A stretch of 64,000 nt of DNA from Pseudomonadota bacterium (GTDB lineage Bacteria > Pseudomonadota > Gammaproteobacteria > Steroidobacterales > Steroidobacteraceae), in contig JAFEDR010000001.1 in NCBI GenBank assembly GCA_018241525.1, positions 496,001-560,000 on the forward strand, read 5' to 3'. Of this stretch, positions 1 to 9,583 are shown one piece after another. Made by a program: the position numbers and the translations under genes. Every line of letters starts with the position of its first letter. The first letter of the stretch is position 1. Under the pieces are notes generated by a model. The model was not told the DNA's origin and searched no databases. It saw only the letters and a list, made by a program, of their open reading frames with translations.

Positions 1-1156
1 TCCGGTCCCAGTTCTCCGGCACGAAGCGGATGCGCCCGCTCTCGACCGCGGCGATCGCGGGAGCCGCGAGCGGCGCGATGCGCACGTACCACTGGTCGGT
101 CAGCCACGGCTCGACCACTGCGTTGCTGCGGTCGCCGCGCGGCACCATCAGCTTGTGCGGCTCGATCTTGTCGACGAGACCCAGCGCCTCGAGGTCGGCG
201 ACCACGCGCCGGCGGGCCTCGAAGCGGTCGAGGCCACGGTAGGCGGCCGGCACGGCGTCGTTGAGCGCCGCGTTCGCGTCCAGCACGTTGATCAGCGGCA
301 GGCCGTGCCGCAGCCCGAGCTCGTAGTCGTTGAAGTCGTGCGCCGGCGTGATCTTGACGCAGCCGCTGCCGAAGGCGCGGTCGACGTACTCGTCGGCGAT
401 GATCGGGATCTCGCGCTCGGTGAGCGGCAGCCGGAGCCGCCGGCCGATCAGGTGCCGGTAGCGCTCGTCGTCGGGATGGACCGCGACCGCGGTGTCGCCG
501 AGCATCGTCTCGGGCCGGGTCGTGGCGACCGTCAGCGAGCCCTCGCCGTCGGCGAGCGGGTAGCGCAGGTGCCACAGGTGTCCTGCCTCTTCGGTGGACA
601 GCACCTCGAGGTCGGACAGCGCCGTGTGCAGCACCGGGTCCCAGTTCACGAGGCGCTTGCCGCGGTAGATCAGGCCCTCCTCGTGCAGCCGGACAAACGT
701 CTCGGTGACCGCCTGCGAAAGCCCGTCGTCCATCGTGAACCGGTCGCGCGACCAGTCGACGCTGGCGCCGAGCCGGCGCATCTGGCGAGCGATGGTGCCG
801 CCCGATTCCTCCTTCCAGCGCCAGACGCGCGCGATGAACGCGTCGCGGCCGAGCTCGTGGCGATTCTTGCCTTCGGCGTTCAGCTGCCGTTCGACCACCA
901 TCTGGGTCGCGATGCCGGCGTGGTCGGTGCCGGGCTGCCAGAGCGTGTCGTCACCGCACATGCGGTGGTAGCGGGTCAGCGCATCCATGATCGTGTCCTG
1001 GAACGCATGCCCCATGTGCAGCGTGCCGGTCACGTTCGGCGGCGGGATCACGATGGCGTAGGCGGCGCCGCTGCCGCGCGGGCGGAACCGGCCCTCGGCC
1101 TCCCAGCGCTCGTACAGGCGCTGCTCGATGTCGCGCGGCGAGTAGGTCTTGTCCAT
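1..1156 (-). CDS. valS: Valyl-tRNA synthetase, N-terminal part (runs off the left edge)
   Basis: Charges tRNA-Val with valine in the cytoplasm; class I aminoacyl-tRNA synthetase. Only about the first 385 residues are in the window; the C-terminal part with KMSKS, the anticodon-binding domain and the coiled-coil tail lies to the left. The N-terminus [19 protein letters not shown] and the HIGH-type signature [15 protein letters not shown] (about residues 38-52) are clear, followed by the start of the CP1 editing domain with [19 protein letters not shown]. The ATG at 1156 is six bases after the holC stop, which reproduces the pepA-holC-valS order of other gammaproteobacteria. Identification is firm. 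Confidence 0.97.
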   Translation of the reverse strand, partial: MDKTYSPRDIEQRLYERWEAEGRFRPRGSGAAYAIVIPPPNVTGTLHMGHAFQDTIMDALTRYHRMCGDDTLWQPGTDHAGIATQMVVERQLNAEGKNRHELGRDAFIARVWRWKEESGGTIARQMRRLGASVDWSRDRFTMDDGLSQAVTETFVRLHEEGLIYRGKRLVNWDPVLHTALSDLEVLSTEEAGHLWHLRYPLADGEGSLTVATTRPETMLGDTAVAVHPDDERYRHLIGRRLRLPLTEREIPIIADEYVDRAFGSGCVKITPAHDFNDYELGLRHGLPLINVLDANAALNDAVPAAYRGLDRFEARRRVVADLEALGLVDKIEPHKLMVPRGDRSNAVVEPWLTDQWYVRIAPLAAPAIAAVESGRIRFVPENWDR

Positions 1157-1161
1157 GGTCG

Positions 1162-1602
1162 TCAGGCGGTCACGCGGTGGGTCTCGGGGGTGTGCCCGGC
1201 GGCGCGATAGTGCGCGAAGCGGCGGCGGCCGGCATCGCGGCGGGTCGAGTCCGCGTCGACGAACTCGGCGACCCGCGCGTACTCGAGGAACGCCGCCGGC
1301 GGCTCGAGGCCGAGGTTCACCAGCAGGTCGGCCGCGACCGGCGCACGGCAGCCGATCACGACCGGCGGCGCCGGTGGCTGGCCGGCGACGGTGCCGGCCG
1401 CCGCCAGCTCGTGCGGTACGAAGCTGCGATCAGCGAAGGTCCAGAGCAGCGCATCGAAGGCCTCTGCCTCGGCCGGCGTGTCGAGCGAGACGCAGACCGT
1501 CAGCTTCTGCAGGAACGCCTTCTCGATCAGGCGGCAGGCGTACACGAGCCGCGCGCGGTCGTCCTCGCCGTCGAGCACGTAGAAGTCGATCCGCGGCGCC
1601 AT
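1162..1602 (-). CDS. holC: DNA polymerase III chi subunit
   Basis: Chi subunit of the DNA polymerase III clamp-loader complex, which in E. coli joins psi and contacts single-strand binding protein. The protein has 146 residues, close to the usual length of about 147. It opens [11 protein letters not shown] and contains [15 protein letters not shown] and [15 protein letters not shown] segments typical of chi (fold with a C-terminal helix). The reading frame is open upstream inside pepA, but the ATG at 1602 is chosen because it overlaps the pepA TGA (ATGA), which is standard translational coupling. It sits between pepA and valS as in E. coli. Supported by motif resemblance and by synteny. Confidence 0.92.
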   Translation of the reverse strand: MAPRIDFYVLDGEDDRARLVYACRLIEKAFLQKLTVCVSLDTPAEAEAFDALLWTFADRSFVPHELAAAGTVAGQPPAPPVVIGCRAPVAADLLVNLGLEPPAAFLEYARVAEFVDADSTRRDAGRRRFAHYRAAGHTPETHRVTA

Positions 1603-3089
1603 CAGCCGGGCGACAGCAGGTAGTCGACCAGCAGCGGCACCGGCCGGCCGGTGCTGCCCTTCTGCGCCCCGGAGAGATAGGCGGTGCCGGCGATGTCGAG
1701 GTGCGCCCACTTCAGGCCGTCGACGAACTTCCACAGGAAGCAGGCGGCCGTGACCGCGCCGCCCTCGCGCCCGCCGACGTTCGCGAAGTCCGCGAAGTTG
1801 CTCTTGAGCTGCTCCTGGTACTCCTCGCCGAGCGGCATGCGCCAGCAGCCGTCGGCCGCGCGCTTGCCGGCGGCGAGCAGCTCGGCGGCGAGGCCGTCGT
1901 CGTTGCTCATCACCGCGCTCAGGTGCTGGCCGAGCGCGATCACGCAGGCGCCGGTCAGCGTCGCGATGTCGATCACCGCCGCCGGGCGGAAGCGCCGGCT
2001 GTAGGTCAGCGCGTCGCACAGGATCAGCCGGCCCTCGGCGTCGGTGTTCAGCACCTCGATGGTCTGACCCGACATCGAGCGGACGATGTCACCGGGCTTC
2101 GTCGCGCGGCCGCTCGGCATGTTCTCGCAGGCCGGCACGATGCCGACCACGTTCACCGGCGCGCCGATCAGCGCCAGCGCCTTGATCGTGCCGAGCACGG
2201 CAGCGGCACCGGTCATGTCGAACTTCATCTCGTCCATGCCCGGCGGGTCCTTCAGCGAGATGCCGCCGGAGTCGAAGGTCACGCCCTTGCCGACCAGCGC
2301 CACCGGCGCCGCGCCGGTGCGGCCGCCGCGGTACTCGACCACGATCAGGCGTGCCGGCTCGTCCGTGCCGCGGGTCACCGAGAGGAACGAGCCCATGCCG
2401 AGGCGCCGGAGCTCCGGCTCGCCGAGGACGCGGGTGCGGATCGCGCGGTGCTCGCGCGCGAGGCGCTTGGCGGCACCGCCGAGGTAGGTCGGCGTGCAGA
2501 CGTTTGCCGGCAGGTTCGCGAGGTCGCGCGTCAGCGCAGTGCCGGCGGCGATGCCCGCGCCGTGCGCGAGCCCGCGGCGCGCCGCGGCCTGGCTGGCGCG
2601 GTCGGCGCATTCGAGGCGTACGCGCGCAAGGCGGGGTGCCGGCGGGCGGCGCGCGGTCTTGAGGTCGGGGATCTGGTAGCGCGCGGCGCCGAAAGCCTCG
2701 GCGACATAGCGCGCCCGGTAGTAGGCATCGAGCTCGGGCACCGCCTCGCTGCCGAGCAGCAGCAGCGCGTCGCGGCTGCCCGAGCGCAGCACCGCCTGCG
2801 CGGCGGTGGCGAGCGCCCGCCGGAACGCGCGCCGGCTCCAGGAGCGCGAGGCGCCGAGCCCGACGAGCAGCACGCGCGCCGCCGGGCCGCGGCCGAGATC
2901 CGGCAGCAGCAGCGTCTCGCCGGCGCGTCCCGCGAAGTCGCCCTGCGCGACGATCCGCGCCAGGCGCCCGCCGAGGGCCCGATCGAGCACGGTGGCGGCG
3001 GGGGGCAGCTTGCCGCCCTCGTGCAGGCCGACGACGGCGCAGTCCGTGCGCGCCCGTCGCGAGCGGCGGGTCTCGGCGATGAACTCCAT
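1602..3089 (-). CDS. pepA: Leucyl (cytosol) aminopeptidase, M17 family
   Basis: Dimetal M17 aminopeptidase that trims N-terminal residues from peptides; in E. coli PepA also binds DNA in Xer recombination and carAB control. 495 residues, normal for the family. The M17 signature NTDAEGRLILCDAL starts near residue 346 and carries metal ligands Asp and Glu plus the catalytic Arg. Upstream, GKGVTFDSGGISLK supplies the metal-binding Lys and Asp. The ATG at 3089 is preferred over an upstream in-frame start because a GGGAG ribosome-binding site lies just before it. First gene of a leftward pepA-holC-valS operon, divergent from lptF. Whether DNA binding is kept cannot be read from sequence. Confidence 0.95.
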   Translation of the reverse strand: MEFIAETRRSRRARTDCAVVGLHEGGKLPPAATVLDRALGGRLARIVAQGDFAGRAGETLLLPDLGRGPAARVLLVGLGASRSWSRRAFRRALATAAQAVLRSGSRDALLLLGSEAVPELDAYYRARYVAEAFGAARYQIPDLKTARRPPAPRLARVRLECADRASQAAARRGLAHGAGIAAGTALTRDLANLPANVCTPTYLGGAAKRLAREHRAIRTRVLGEPELRRLGMGSFLSVTRGTDEPARLIVVEYRGGRTGAAPVALVGKGVTFDSGGISLKDPPGMDEMKFDMTGAAAVLGTIKALALIGAPVNVVGIVPACENMPSGRATKPGDIVRSMSGQTIEVLNTDAEGRLILCDALTYSRRFRPAAVIDIATLTGACVIALGQHLSAVMSNDDGLAAELLAAGKRAADGCWRMPLGEEYQEQLKSNFADFANVGGREGGAVTAACFLWKFVDGLKWAHLDIAGTAYLSGAQKGSTGRPVPLLVDYLLSPG

Positions 3090-3262
3090 GTGGTCTCCCT
3101 GTGCGCGCAGGCCGTCGGCGTGGCCGGGCAGCGGCCTGCCTATCTGCGCGTCCGGCTTTCGGTTTAACTTACGCAGCACGGCGCCGCGGCGCCGTCGCTC
3201 TCGTGCCCGGGGCCAGAGTGTACTGCAAGGGCCGCCGCGGCGCGGCCGGTTCGGGAGTCCGT

Positions 3263-4336
3263 TTGAAGATCGTCGATCGCTACGTGCTGCGTGAGGTCGG
3301 ACTCGCCTGGTTCGCGGTCACCGCCGTGCTGCTGGCGGTGCTGATCGCCAACCAGCTGGCCCAGGTCCTCGGCCAGGCCGCCGAGCACCACTACCCGCGC
3401 GAGGTGATCTTCGTGCTGCTCGGCCTGATGTCGATCCAGAACGGCACCTACATCATCCCGGTCGGCCTGCTGCTCGGCATCGTGCTGGCCCTCGGCCGGC
3501 TCTACCACGAGAGCGAGGCGGCGGCTCTGCGCGCCTGCGGCATAGGACCGGCGCAGCTGCTGCGGCCGGTGGGCGTGCTGGCGGTGGGCGTGGCGGTGCT
3601 GCTCGCGGTGCTGGCGCTGGTCGGCGCGCCATGGTCGTTCGGCCGCGCCGACTCGATCCGCGCCGACGCGCTCAGGGCCGCCGAGTTCGGCATGCTCGAA
3701 CCCGGGCGGTTCCACACCTTCGCGCGCGGCAGCGCGGTGTTCTACGCCGAGTCCGCCGACCCCGACGGCACCCTGCGCCGGGTGTTCCTGCAGCGGCGGA
3801 TCGCCGACCGGGTCGAGATCGTGCTGGCCGACCGCGCCCGCCACCGGATCGAGGAGGGCGGCGACCTGCACGTGCTCGTGCTCAGCGACGGCGACCGCTA
3901 CGAGGGCACACCGGGCTCGCCGCAGCTGCGCCGGGTGCACTTCGCCGAGCACGGCATCCCGGTGCGGGTGGGCGCGACCGCCGCCGGCCCGGCCCGGGTC
4001 GAGACCCGCCCGACGCTCGAGCTGCTCGCCGATCCCGCGCCGCAGGCGCAGGCGGAGTTCCAGCGTCGTGCCTCGTTCCCGCTGATGGCGCTCCTGCTCG
4101 CGCTGCTCGCCATCCCGCTCGCTGAGCTGCGCCCGCGTCAGGGTCGCTACGCGCGCATCGGCGTCGTGATCCTGGTGTATTTCGTCTACGCGAACCTGCT
4201 GTCGGCGGCCCAGACCTGGATCGAGAAGGGCTGGGTGCCGCCGCTGGTCGGGCTGTGGTGGACGCACCTGCTGGTGCTCGCGGTGGCGCTCGTGCTCTGG
4301 TGGCGCCAGTCACCGCCGGCGTGGGCGCTGCGATGA
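3263..4336 (+). CDS. lptF: LPS export ABC transporter permease LptF
   Basis: One of the two permeases of the LptB2FG inner-membrane complex that extracts lipopolysaccharide for transport to the outer membrane. 357 residues with the LptF/LptG (YjgP/YjgQ) layout: N-terminal membrane helices beginning at VGLAWFAVTAVLLAVLIANQ, a central periplasmic beta domain (about residues 130-260) and C-terminal helices beginning near FPLMALLLALLAIPLAE. The TTG at 3263 is chosen (LKIVDRYVLREV) because GGGAG lies about six bases upstream and the family normally starts there; an ATG at 3101 would add unrelated residues. The stop overlaps the lptG ATG, so the two permeases are co-translated. Confidence 0.93.
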   Translation: MKIVDRYVLREVGLAWFAVTAVLLAVLIANQLAQVLGQAAEHHYPREVIFVLLGLMSIQNGTYIIPVGLLLGIVLALGRLYHESEAAALRACGIGPAQLLRPVGVLAVGVAVLLAVLALVGAPWSFGRADSIRADALRAAEFGMLEPGRFHTFARGSAVFYAESADPDGTLRRVFLQRRIADRVEIVLADRARHRIEEGGDLHVLVLSDGDRYEGTPGSPQLRRVHFAEHGIPVRVGATAAGPARVETRPTLELLADPAPQAQAEFQRRASFPLMALLLALLAIPLAELRPRQGRYARIGVVILVYFVYANLLSAAQTWIEKGWVPPLVGLWWTHLLVLAVALVLWWRQSPPAWALR

Positions 4337-5412
4337 CGCTGCTCGATCGCTACCTGGCGCGGCAGGTCCTCGGCTACACGCTGCTGGTGATGGCGGTGCT
4401 GGTGACGCTGGCAGCGCTGTTCGTGTTCATCGACCAGCAGAGCGACATCGGCGTCGGTACCTACGGCATGCTGGACGCGCTGTTCGTGACGCTGCTGATG
4501 GTGCCGCAGCAGGCGTTCCAGCTGCTGCCGGTGGCGGCGCTGATCGGTGCGCTGATCGGGCTCGGCAACCTCGCGCGCGGCAGCGAGCTGATCGTCGTGC
4601 GCGCCGCCGGCGTGTCGGTGTGGCGGGTCGCGCTCGCGGCCGCGGCCGCCGGTGTCGTGCTGCTCGCCGCCGGCGCGGTGCTGGGCGAGGTGCTCGCGCC
4701 GCCGCTCGAGGCCTTCGCGCAGCAGGTCAAGACCTTCGGCAAGTACAGCGATTTCAGCTTCGCCGGTCGGGCCGGCATCTGGGTCAAGGACGGCAGCCGG
4801 ATCATCAGCATCCAGCAGCAGTCGGCGGACAACGTCTACGGCGGCCTCTACATCTACACGCTCGAAAGCGATGCCGACGGCCGGCAGCGGATCGCGGCCC
4901 TGGCGCGGGCCGAGCGCGCCGAGGCGGTCGGCGACAAGCGCTGGCAGCTCACGAACTTCGCCGACTCGACGCTGGGACCGGATCAGGTCGTGACCCGCCA
5001 CCTGCCGATGCTCGCGGTGCAGGGCGGCATCAGCCCGGAGTTCCTCGGCATCGCGGTCGTCGATCCGGGCTCGCTGCCGATCCGCGGCCTGTGGCGCTAC
5101 CTCGAGCACCTGAAGGCGAACGGCCTCGAGTCGCGCAGCTGGGAGGTGGCGCTGTGGTCGCGGATCGCGCGCAGCCTGTCGACGGTGCTGCTGTGCATGC
5201 TGGCGGTGCCGTTCGTGTTCGGCCCGTTGCGGGCCGCCGGCGCCGGCTCGCGCACCGTGATCGGCATCATCATCGGGGTGGTGTATTTCCTCGTGAATCG
5301 CACCCTCGAGAACAGCGGCGACGTCTACGGGCTCGAGCCGCTGATCGTCGCCTGGGCGCCGGCGGCGCTGCTCGCGCTGATCACCGGCGTCGCGATCGCG
5401 CGGGTCCGCTAG
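4333..5412 (+). CDS. lptG: LPS export ABC transporter permease LptG
   Basis: Partner permease of LptF in the LptB2FG lipopolysaccharide exporter. 359 residues. Starts MTLLDRYLARQVLGYTLLVM, the expected opening of LptG, with a first helix pair, a periplasmic beta-jellyroll region containing GRAGIWVKDGSRIISIQQ, and a last helix set that includes GIIIGVVYFLVNRTLENSGDVYG. Its ATG at 4333 overlaps the lptF TGA. The TAG stop shares the palindrome CTAG with the stop of the convergent RDD gene. The start is firm because of the coupling and the family match. Confidence 0.94.
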   Translation: MTLLDRYLARQVLGYTLLVMAVLVTLAALFVFIDQQSDIGVGTYGMLDALFVTLLMVPQQAFQLLPVAALIGALIGLGNLARGSELIVVRAAGVSVWRVALAAAAAGVVLLAAGAVLGEVLAPPLEAFAQQVKTFGKYSDFSFAGRAGIWVKDGSRIISIQQQSADNVYGGLYIYTLESDADGRQRIAALARAERAEAVGDKRWQLTNFADSTLGPDQVVTRHLPMLAVQGGISPEFLGIAVVDPGSLPIRGLWRYLEHLKANGLESRSWEVALWSRIARSLSTVLLCMLAVPFVFGPLRAAGAGSRTVIGIIIGVVYFLVNRTLENSGDVYGLEPLIVAWAPAALLALITGVAIARVR

Positions 5413-5918
5413 CGGGAGCGTCGCGGCTCGAGCACCACCCGGGTGCGCGAGGCGCGGTCCTCGAGCGTGCCGCTGCCGGTGACGAGCTCGAGGCCAAGGC
5501 TCGCCGCGAGCGGCAGCAGCGCCGCGAGCGCGGCGGCGGTCCCGGCGCGGTGCGCCGCGTGCATCAGCAGGCCGCCGAGCGCGAGCAGGTAGAGCGTCGC
5601 CGCACACAGCAGTCGCGCGGCGATCGCACGCCAGTCCGGTGAGGTGCCGCCTGCCGCGGCCAGACGCAGCCGCCAGGCCTTCATGCCGAGCGTCTGGCCG
5701 CGTCGCCGCCAGGACAGGCCGAAGTAGCCGGCGACGATCAGGGCGCTGCCGGCGTGGTAGGCGTAGGCGAGCGCGCCGAAGCGGTCGACGGTGATGGCCT
5801 CGCCGCCGGAAAACGGCAGCAGCAGCGCCGAGTACACGAGCAGCAGCGCGATGACCAGCAGGCCGTCGTAGGCCGCCGCCGCCAGGCGGCGCGGCAGCCC
5901 GGCGCGTGCCTCGGTCAC
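5409..5918 (-). CDS. RDD-family integral membrane protein
   Basis: Small inner-membrane protein with an RDD domain, 169 residues. It opens MTEARAGLPRRLAAAAYDGLLVIALLL, where the Arg-Asp pair expected near the first helix appears as RRL...YD, followed by a second helix and the conserved block SWRRRGQTLGMKAWRLRLA. Four hydrophobic segments are visible. RDD proteins are poorly understood; some act as ion or solute exchangers. GTG start at 5918, two bases after the stop of the DUF4340 gene, so it appears to be the last gene of the Gld-type ABC operon. Its role in that operon is unknown. Confidence 0.8.
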   Translation of the reverse strand: MTEARAGLPRRLAAAAYDGLLVIALLLVYSALLLPFSGGEAITVDRFGALAYAYHAGSALIVAGYFGLSWRRRGQTLGMKAWRLRLAAAGGTSPDWRAIAARLLCAATLYLLALGGLLMHAAHRAGTAAALAALLPLAASLGLELVTGSGTLEDRASRTRVVLEPRRSR

Positions 5919-5919
5919 C

Positions 5920-6966
5920 TCAATGCCTCAGCAGCTCGTCGCGCTTGCGGAACACGGCATCGAAGCGGTACGGCGGCAGCCGGTACTCCCAGCCGTGAGC
6001 CGTCGCCGCGATCCGCTCGGCCTCCGCCCGCACCTGCTCGGCGCCGGGGGCCGACTGGCCGGCCGCCGGCGGGTAGCGCGCCGCCGTCGCCGCATCGTAG
6101 CTGGCCGTCAGCGTGATCCAGCGTGCCTCGCCCTCGCGCCGGCCGCTCAGGCTGATGAGCAGGCCGTCGAAGGTCCGCACGACCGCGTGTTCGGCGCGCC
6201 CGGGCGGTGCCGGCTCCGGTGCATGCCGCACCTCGTCGAACTCGAGGTTGCCGAGCACGTTCGCGGCCGAGTCCGCGGCACCGAGGCTCGTGAGTTCCTT
6301 GCCCTTCGGCAGGCCCGGCACGTCGAAGTGCGCGGCCTCGCGCGCCGGCTTTACGGCACGCCATGCCGGCCCGTCCGAGCGCTCGACCTCGAGCGCCGTC
6401 ACGCGCTCGGGCGCGACGTCGACGATCGTGCGCTGCAGCCAGTCGCGCGGCGCACGCGCGACGTCGAGCGCCGGCCGTGCCTCGAGCGCCTGGCGCTGGC
6501 CGGGCAGGCGCACGTAGCCGCCCTGGCCCGTGCCGGCGTGGCCGACGAGCAGGGCCACCGGCTGCGGCAGGCCGCGCAGCTCGATCCGCAGCGATTGGGC
6601 CTTCGCGGACTCGACGTCCTCGACGGCGAGCGCGGCGTAGCGCGCCGGATCGCTGGTCTTGCCCTCGATGACGCGCAGCTCGCCGAGCGCCACCAGCAGC
6701 CGGCGCACCCGGGTCGCGTCGGCGGGGTAGCCCTGCTCGACGACCAACCAGCGGCCTGAGCCCCGGTCAAGGGTCAGCAGCGTCTGGTTGCCGGCACCGA
6801 CCACCCGGATGCCGGTGACGGCGTCGAGCTCGGCGGCCAGGCCCGGCAGCACCGGCGTGCCGAAGTCCGGGTCGCGCGGCAGCGTGCGCTGGCTGCTGAG
6901 CCAGAAGGCGCCGCCCGTGACGGCGAGTGCCAGCGCCAGCAGGATCCCGAGGCGCCGCAGGCTCAT
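5920..6966 (-). CDS. DUF4340-family membrane-anchored protein of the Gld-type operon
   Basis: 348 residues. One N-terminal membrane anchor (LGILLALALAVTGGAFWLSS) is followed by an extracytoplasmic region with repeated beta-rich units, as in DUF4340 proteins. Such proteins are usually encoded directly after a GldG-like ABC auxiliary subunit, as here: its ATG at 6966 overlaps the gldG-like TGA. No catalytic residues are visible. Likely a periplasm-facing accessory subunit of the ABC system, but substrate and mechanism are unknown. The frame is open upstream inside gldG; the overlap start is preferred. Confidence 0.78.
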   Translation of the reverse strand: MSLRRLGILLALALAVTGGAFWLSSQRTLPRDPDFGTPVLPGLAAELDAVTGIRVVGAGNQTLLTLDRGSGRWLVVEQGYPADATRVRRLLVALGELRVIEGKTSDPARYAALAVEDVESAKAQSLRIELRGLPQPVALLVGHAGTGQGGYVRLPGQRQALEARPALDVARAPRDWLQRTIVDVAPERVTALEVERSDGPAWRAVKPAREAAHFDVPGLPKGKELTSLGAADSAANVLGNLEFDEVRHAPEPAPPGRAEHAVVRTFDGLLISLSGRREGEARWITLTASYDAATAARYPPAAGQSAPGAEQVRAEAERIAATAHGWEYRLPPYRFDAVFRKRDELLRH

Positions 6967-8846
6967 GCCGCGGCCCCGCGGGCGGCGCGACGGCGGCGGC
7001 GCGCGAGTACCGCGGCGCCGAGCGCGACCAGCGACAGCACGAGCGGCATCGCGATCACGTTGACGAGCTTCAGCGTCGTGCCGAGCTTCTCGATCTGCTC
7101 GTCGAGGCCGCGGCGCACGCCGCGCAGTTCCTTGCGCATCCGCAGCTTCTCCTGCTGGAAGCGCTCGAGTTCGCGCTGCTGCTCGGCGGACAGCACCAGC
7201 GACTGGCGGTCCTCGCGGTGCGACTGCAGCTCGCCGAGCTTGCGCTCGGTGTCGGCGAGCTGGCGCTCGAGCTCGGCTTCCTGGCCGCGCAACCGGTCGT
7301 CGGCCTGCGCCCGCAGCCGGTCGACGCGCGTGAACGGCCGGGTGAAGGTCGGCCGCCCGCGGATGCCGATCAGGTCGGCGCTGCCGGTCAGGTTGTCGAG
7401 GGCGTTGAGCACGAAGTCGCCGTTGTTGGCCCATGGCTCGGCGTAGCGCTGGCCGTACAGGCTGCCGCTGCGCACCCACAGCATGTCGGCGAGCAGGTCG
7501 GTGTCGGCGACGACGACGACGTTGGCCGGCTCGCGGGCCTTGGCAAGCGCGGCGGCGGCCGGCGCCACGCCCGGCGGCGGGCCCGACGGGTACGCGCTCG
7601 GCAGGCTGCCGGAGAGCCGCGCGGCGATCACGTAGCGCTGGCCCGTCGGCTTGAAGCCCTGGCGCAGGCTGTCCGGGGTCGCGGCGAGCGCGAGTCGCTC
7701 GACCGGCAGCGGCGCCGACTCGGGGCCCGTCGTGATCAGCGGCTCGAAGGTCACGCCGGCGAGCGGGTGGGCGTCGAGGTGGCCTGGCGTCGCGACGTTG
7801 ATCGTGCCGAGCGAGGCGGTGATCACGTCGCCCTTCGCGAAACTGTCCGCGCCGAGGCCGGCGAAGCCGAGGTGGCGCACCGGCTGGCCGCCGGACGGGT
7901 TGCCGACGAGCAGCGCGTGCTCAAGGTCGCCGACCGCTTCGCGCGGATTGAAGCCGACGCCCCAGGTGGCGAGCATCGGTTCGAAGGTCGAGCTCTTGTC
8001 GCTGCCGGCGTAGGCGGCGGCCGGGCCGCCGGCCGTCTCGAACTGCGAGTCCGGGTCGACGAACAGCAGCAGGTGCCCGCCGCCCATCACGTACTGGTCG
8101 ATCGCGTAGCTGAGCGCCGGCGACAGGCCCTTCGGCTGCACCACCATCAGCGCATCGAGCCCGGCCGGCAGCGAGGTGGCCTCCGGCCCGATGGTCTTCA
8201 GGTCGAACAGCTCGCGCAGCTGCGCGGCGATGATCCACGGCGGGCGCATGCCGCCGGACGCCGGGTCGAAGCCGCCGGCGATCGGCAACGTGCTCAGCAG
8301 TCCGACCGACTTGCGCTGCGGCGTGGCGAGCTCGTGGATCAGCCGGGCGACGTCGTACTCGAGGAACTCTTCCTTGTCCGGCTGGAAGAAGTCGATCACC
8401 GCGTGCCCGTCGGTCGAGTTGCTGCCGGCGAGCCCGAACCAGATCGGCTCGTTGCCGTTGCCGAGCGGCACGGACTTCAGGCCGAGCTCGGTGGCGCGGT
8501 CCTCGTCGTCCGAGTACGGCTGAGGGTCGACGACATGCAGCCGGATCTTGCCGCCGGAGCGCGCCGCGATCTCCTCGAGCAGCTCGCGGACCCGGCCCGC
8601 GTAGGCGCGCAGCGGCGGCACTGCCACCGAAGCCTGCTGCGAAAAATAGAAGTAGAGGTTCACCGGCTCCTGCAGCGAGCTGACCAGCCGGGTGGTGCCG
8701 GGGGCGAGCGTGTAGAGCCGGTTCTGCGTCAGGTCGAGCCGCGCGCCGCGAAAGGCATGGCTGAAGACGATCGTCAGGCCGACGAACAGCACCGCCAGCA
8801 CCGCAAAGGTGGCGGCGCCGAGGCCGCGGGTCCGGAGCGTGCTCAT
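6963..8846 (-). CDS. GldG-like auxiliary protein of an uncharacterised ABC transporter
   Basis: 627 residues. An N-terminal helix (AATFAVLAVLFVGLTIVFSHAF) leads into RLDLTQNRLYTLAPGTTRLVSSL, the hallmark start of GldG/ABC-auxiliary proteins. A large extracytoplasmic region follows, with GGGHLLLFVDPDSQ in the sugar-binding-like fold. Near residues 500-590 there is a charged coiled coil rich in Glu, Arg and Gln, then a C-terminal helix and a basic tail. In Bacteroidota GldAFG is tied to gliding, but in gammaproteobacteria the homologous system is not linked to gliding and has no assigned substrate. ATG at 8846, two bases after the permease stop. Confidence 0.87.
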   Translation of the reverse strand: MSTLRTRGLGAATFAVLAVLFVGLTIVFSHAFRGARLDLTQNRLYTLAPGTTRLVSSLQEPVNLYFYFSQQASVAVPPLRAYAGRVRELLEEIAARSGGKIRLHVVDPQPYSDDEDRATELGLKSVPLGNGNEPIWFGLAGSNSTDGHAVIDFFQPDKEEFLEYDVARLIHELATPQRKSVGLLSTLPIAGGFDPASGGMRPPWIIAAQLRELFDLKTIGPEATSLPAGLDALMVVQPKGLSPALSYAIDQYVMGGGHLLLFVDPDSQFETAGGPAAAYAGSDKSSTFEPMLATWGVGFNPREAVGDLEHALLVGNPSGGQPVRHLGFAGLGADSFAKGDVITASLGTINVATPGHLDAHPLAGVTFEPLITTGPESAPLPVERLALAATPDSLRQGFKPTGQRYVIAARLSGSLPSAYPSGPPPGVAPAAAALAKAREPANVVVVADTDLLADMLWVRSGSLYGQRYAEPWANNGDFVLNALDNLTGSADLIGIRGRPTFTRPFTRVDRLRAQADDRLRGQEAELERQLADTERKLGELQSHREDRQSLVLSAEQQRELERFQQEKLRMRKELRGVRRGLDEQIEKLGTTLKLVNVIAMPLVLSLVALGAAVLARRRRRAARGAAA

Positions 8847-8848
8847 GG

Positions 8849-9583
8849 TCAGTCCGCCTTGCGCAGTTCGAGGACCAGCGTCGTCGCATACAGCCACGCG
8901 CCGATGGTCATGGCGAAGTACAGGCAGTCGCGCAGATCGAGGACGCCCTTCGAGATCGCCTGGAAGTGGGTCAGCAGGCTCAGGCTCGCCACCGCGTCAA
9001 CCAGCGCCGGCGGCGCCCAGCCGCGGAACGCGTCGAGCACGAGCGGGTAGCCGGCCAGCAGCAGCACGAAGCACACGACCACCGTCAGGATGAAGGCGAT
9101 CACCTGGCTGCGGGTCGCCGCCGACAGGCAGCTGCCGATCGCCAGGAAACCGCCGGCCATCGCGAGGCTGCCGAGGTAGCCGGCGACGATCGCGCCGTTG
9201 TCGGGCGCACCGAGGTAGTTCACGGTGATCCAGATCGGGAAGGTCAGCGCGAGCGCGATCGCCACGAACGTCCAGGCGGCCAGGAACTTGGCCGCCACCG
9301 CGGTTGCCGGTCGCAGCGGCAGCGTCAGCAGCAGCTCGATGCTGCCGCTGCGGCGCTCCTCGGCCCACAGCCGCATCGCGACCGCCGGTACCAGGAACAG
9401 GTACAGCCACGGGTGGAAGTTGAAGAACGGCGCGAGGTCGGCCTGGCCGCGCTCGTAGAAGCCGCCGAGCCAGAACGTGAACGCGCCGGCCAGCAGCAGG
9501 AAGATCACGATGAAGACGTAGGCGAGCGGGGTCGCGAAGTAGCTCGCGAGCTCGCGCCGGTATACCGCGCCGAGGCCCGTCAT
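8849..9583 (-). CDS. ABC-2 type permease, GldF-like
   Basis: 244-residue permease with six predicted membrane helices. It opens MTGLGAVYRRELASYFATPLAYVF, the characteristic GldF/ABC-2 start in which a cytoplasmic amphipathic helix precedes the first membrane span, and contains MRLWAEERRSGSIELLLTLP, the usual coupling segment that meets the ATPase. Its ATG overlaps the TGA of the ATPase gene, and it is followed by the GldG-like and DUF4340 genes, so the four probably form one complex. Substrate unknown. Confidence 0.88.
   Translation of the reverse strand: MTGLGAVYRRELASYFATPLAYVFIVIFLLLAGAFTFWLGGFYERGQADLAPFFNFHPWLYLFLVPAVAMRLWAEERRSGSIELLLTLPLRPATAVAAKFLAAWTFVAIALALTFPIWITVNYLGAPDNGAIVAGYLGSLAMAGGFLAIGSCLSAATRSQVIAFILTVVVCFVLLLAGYPLVLDAFRGWAPPALVDAVASLSLLTHFQAISKGVLDLRDCLYFAMTIGAWLYATTLVLELRKAD

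Noticed and set aside
6927..9050. 707-residue plus-strand frame over the GldG-like gene
   Set aside because: Opposite strand shows signal anchor, coiled coil and operon overlaps; this frame is a GC shadow.
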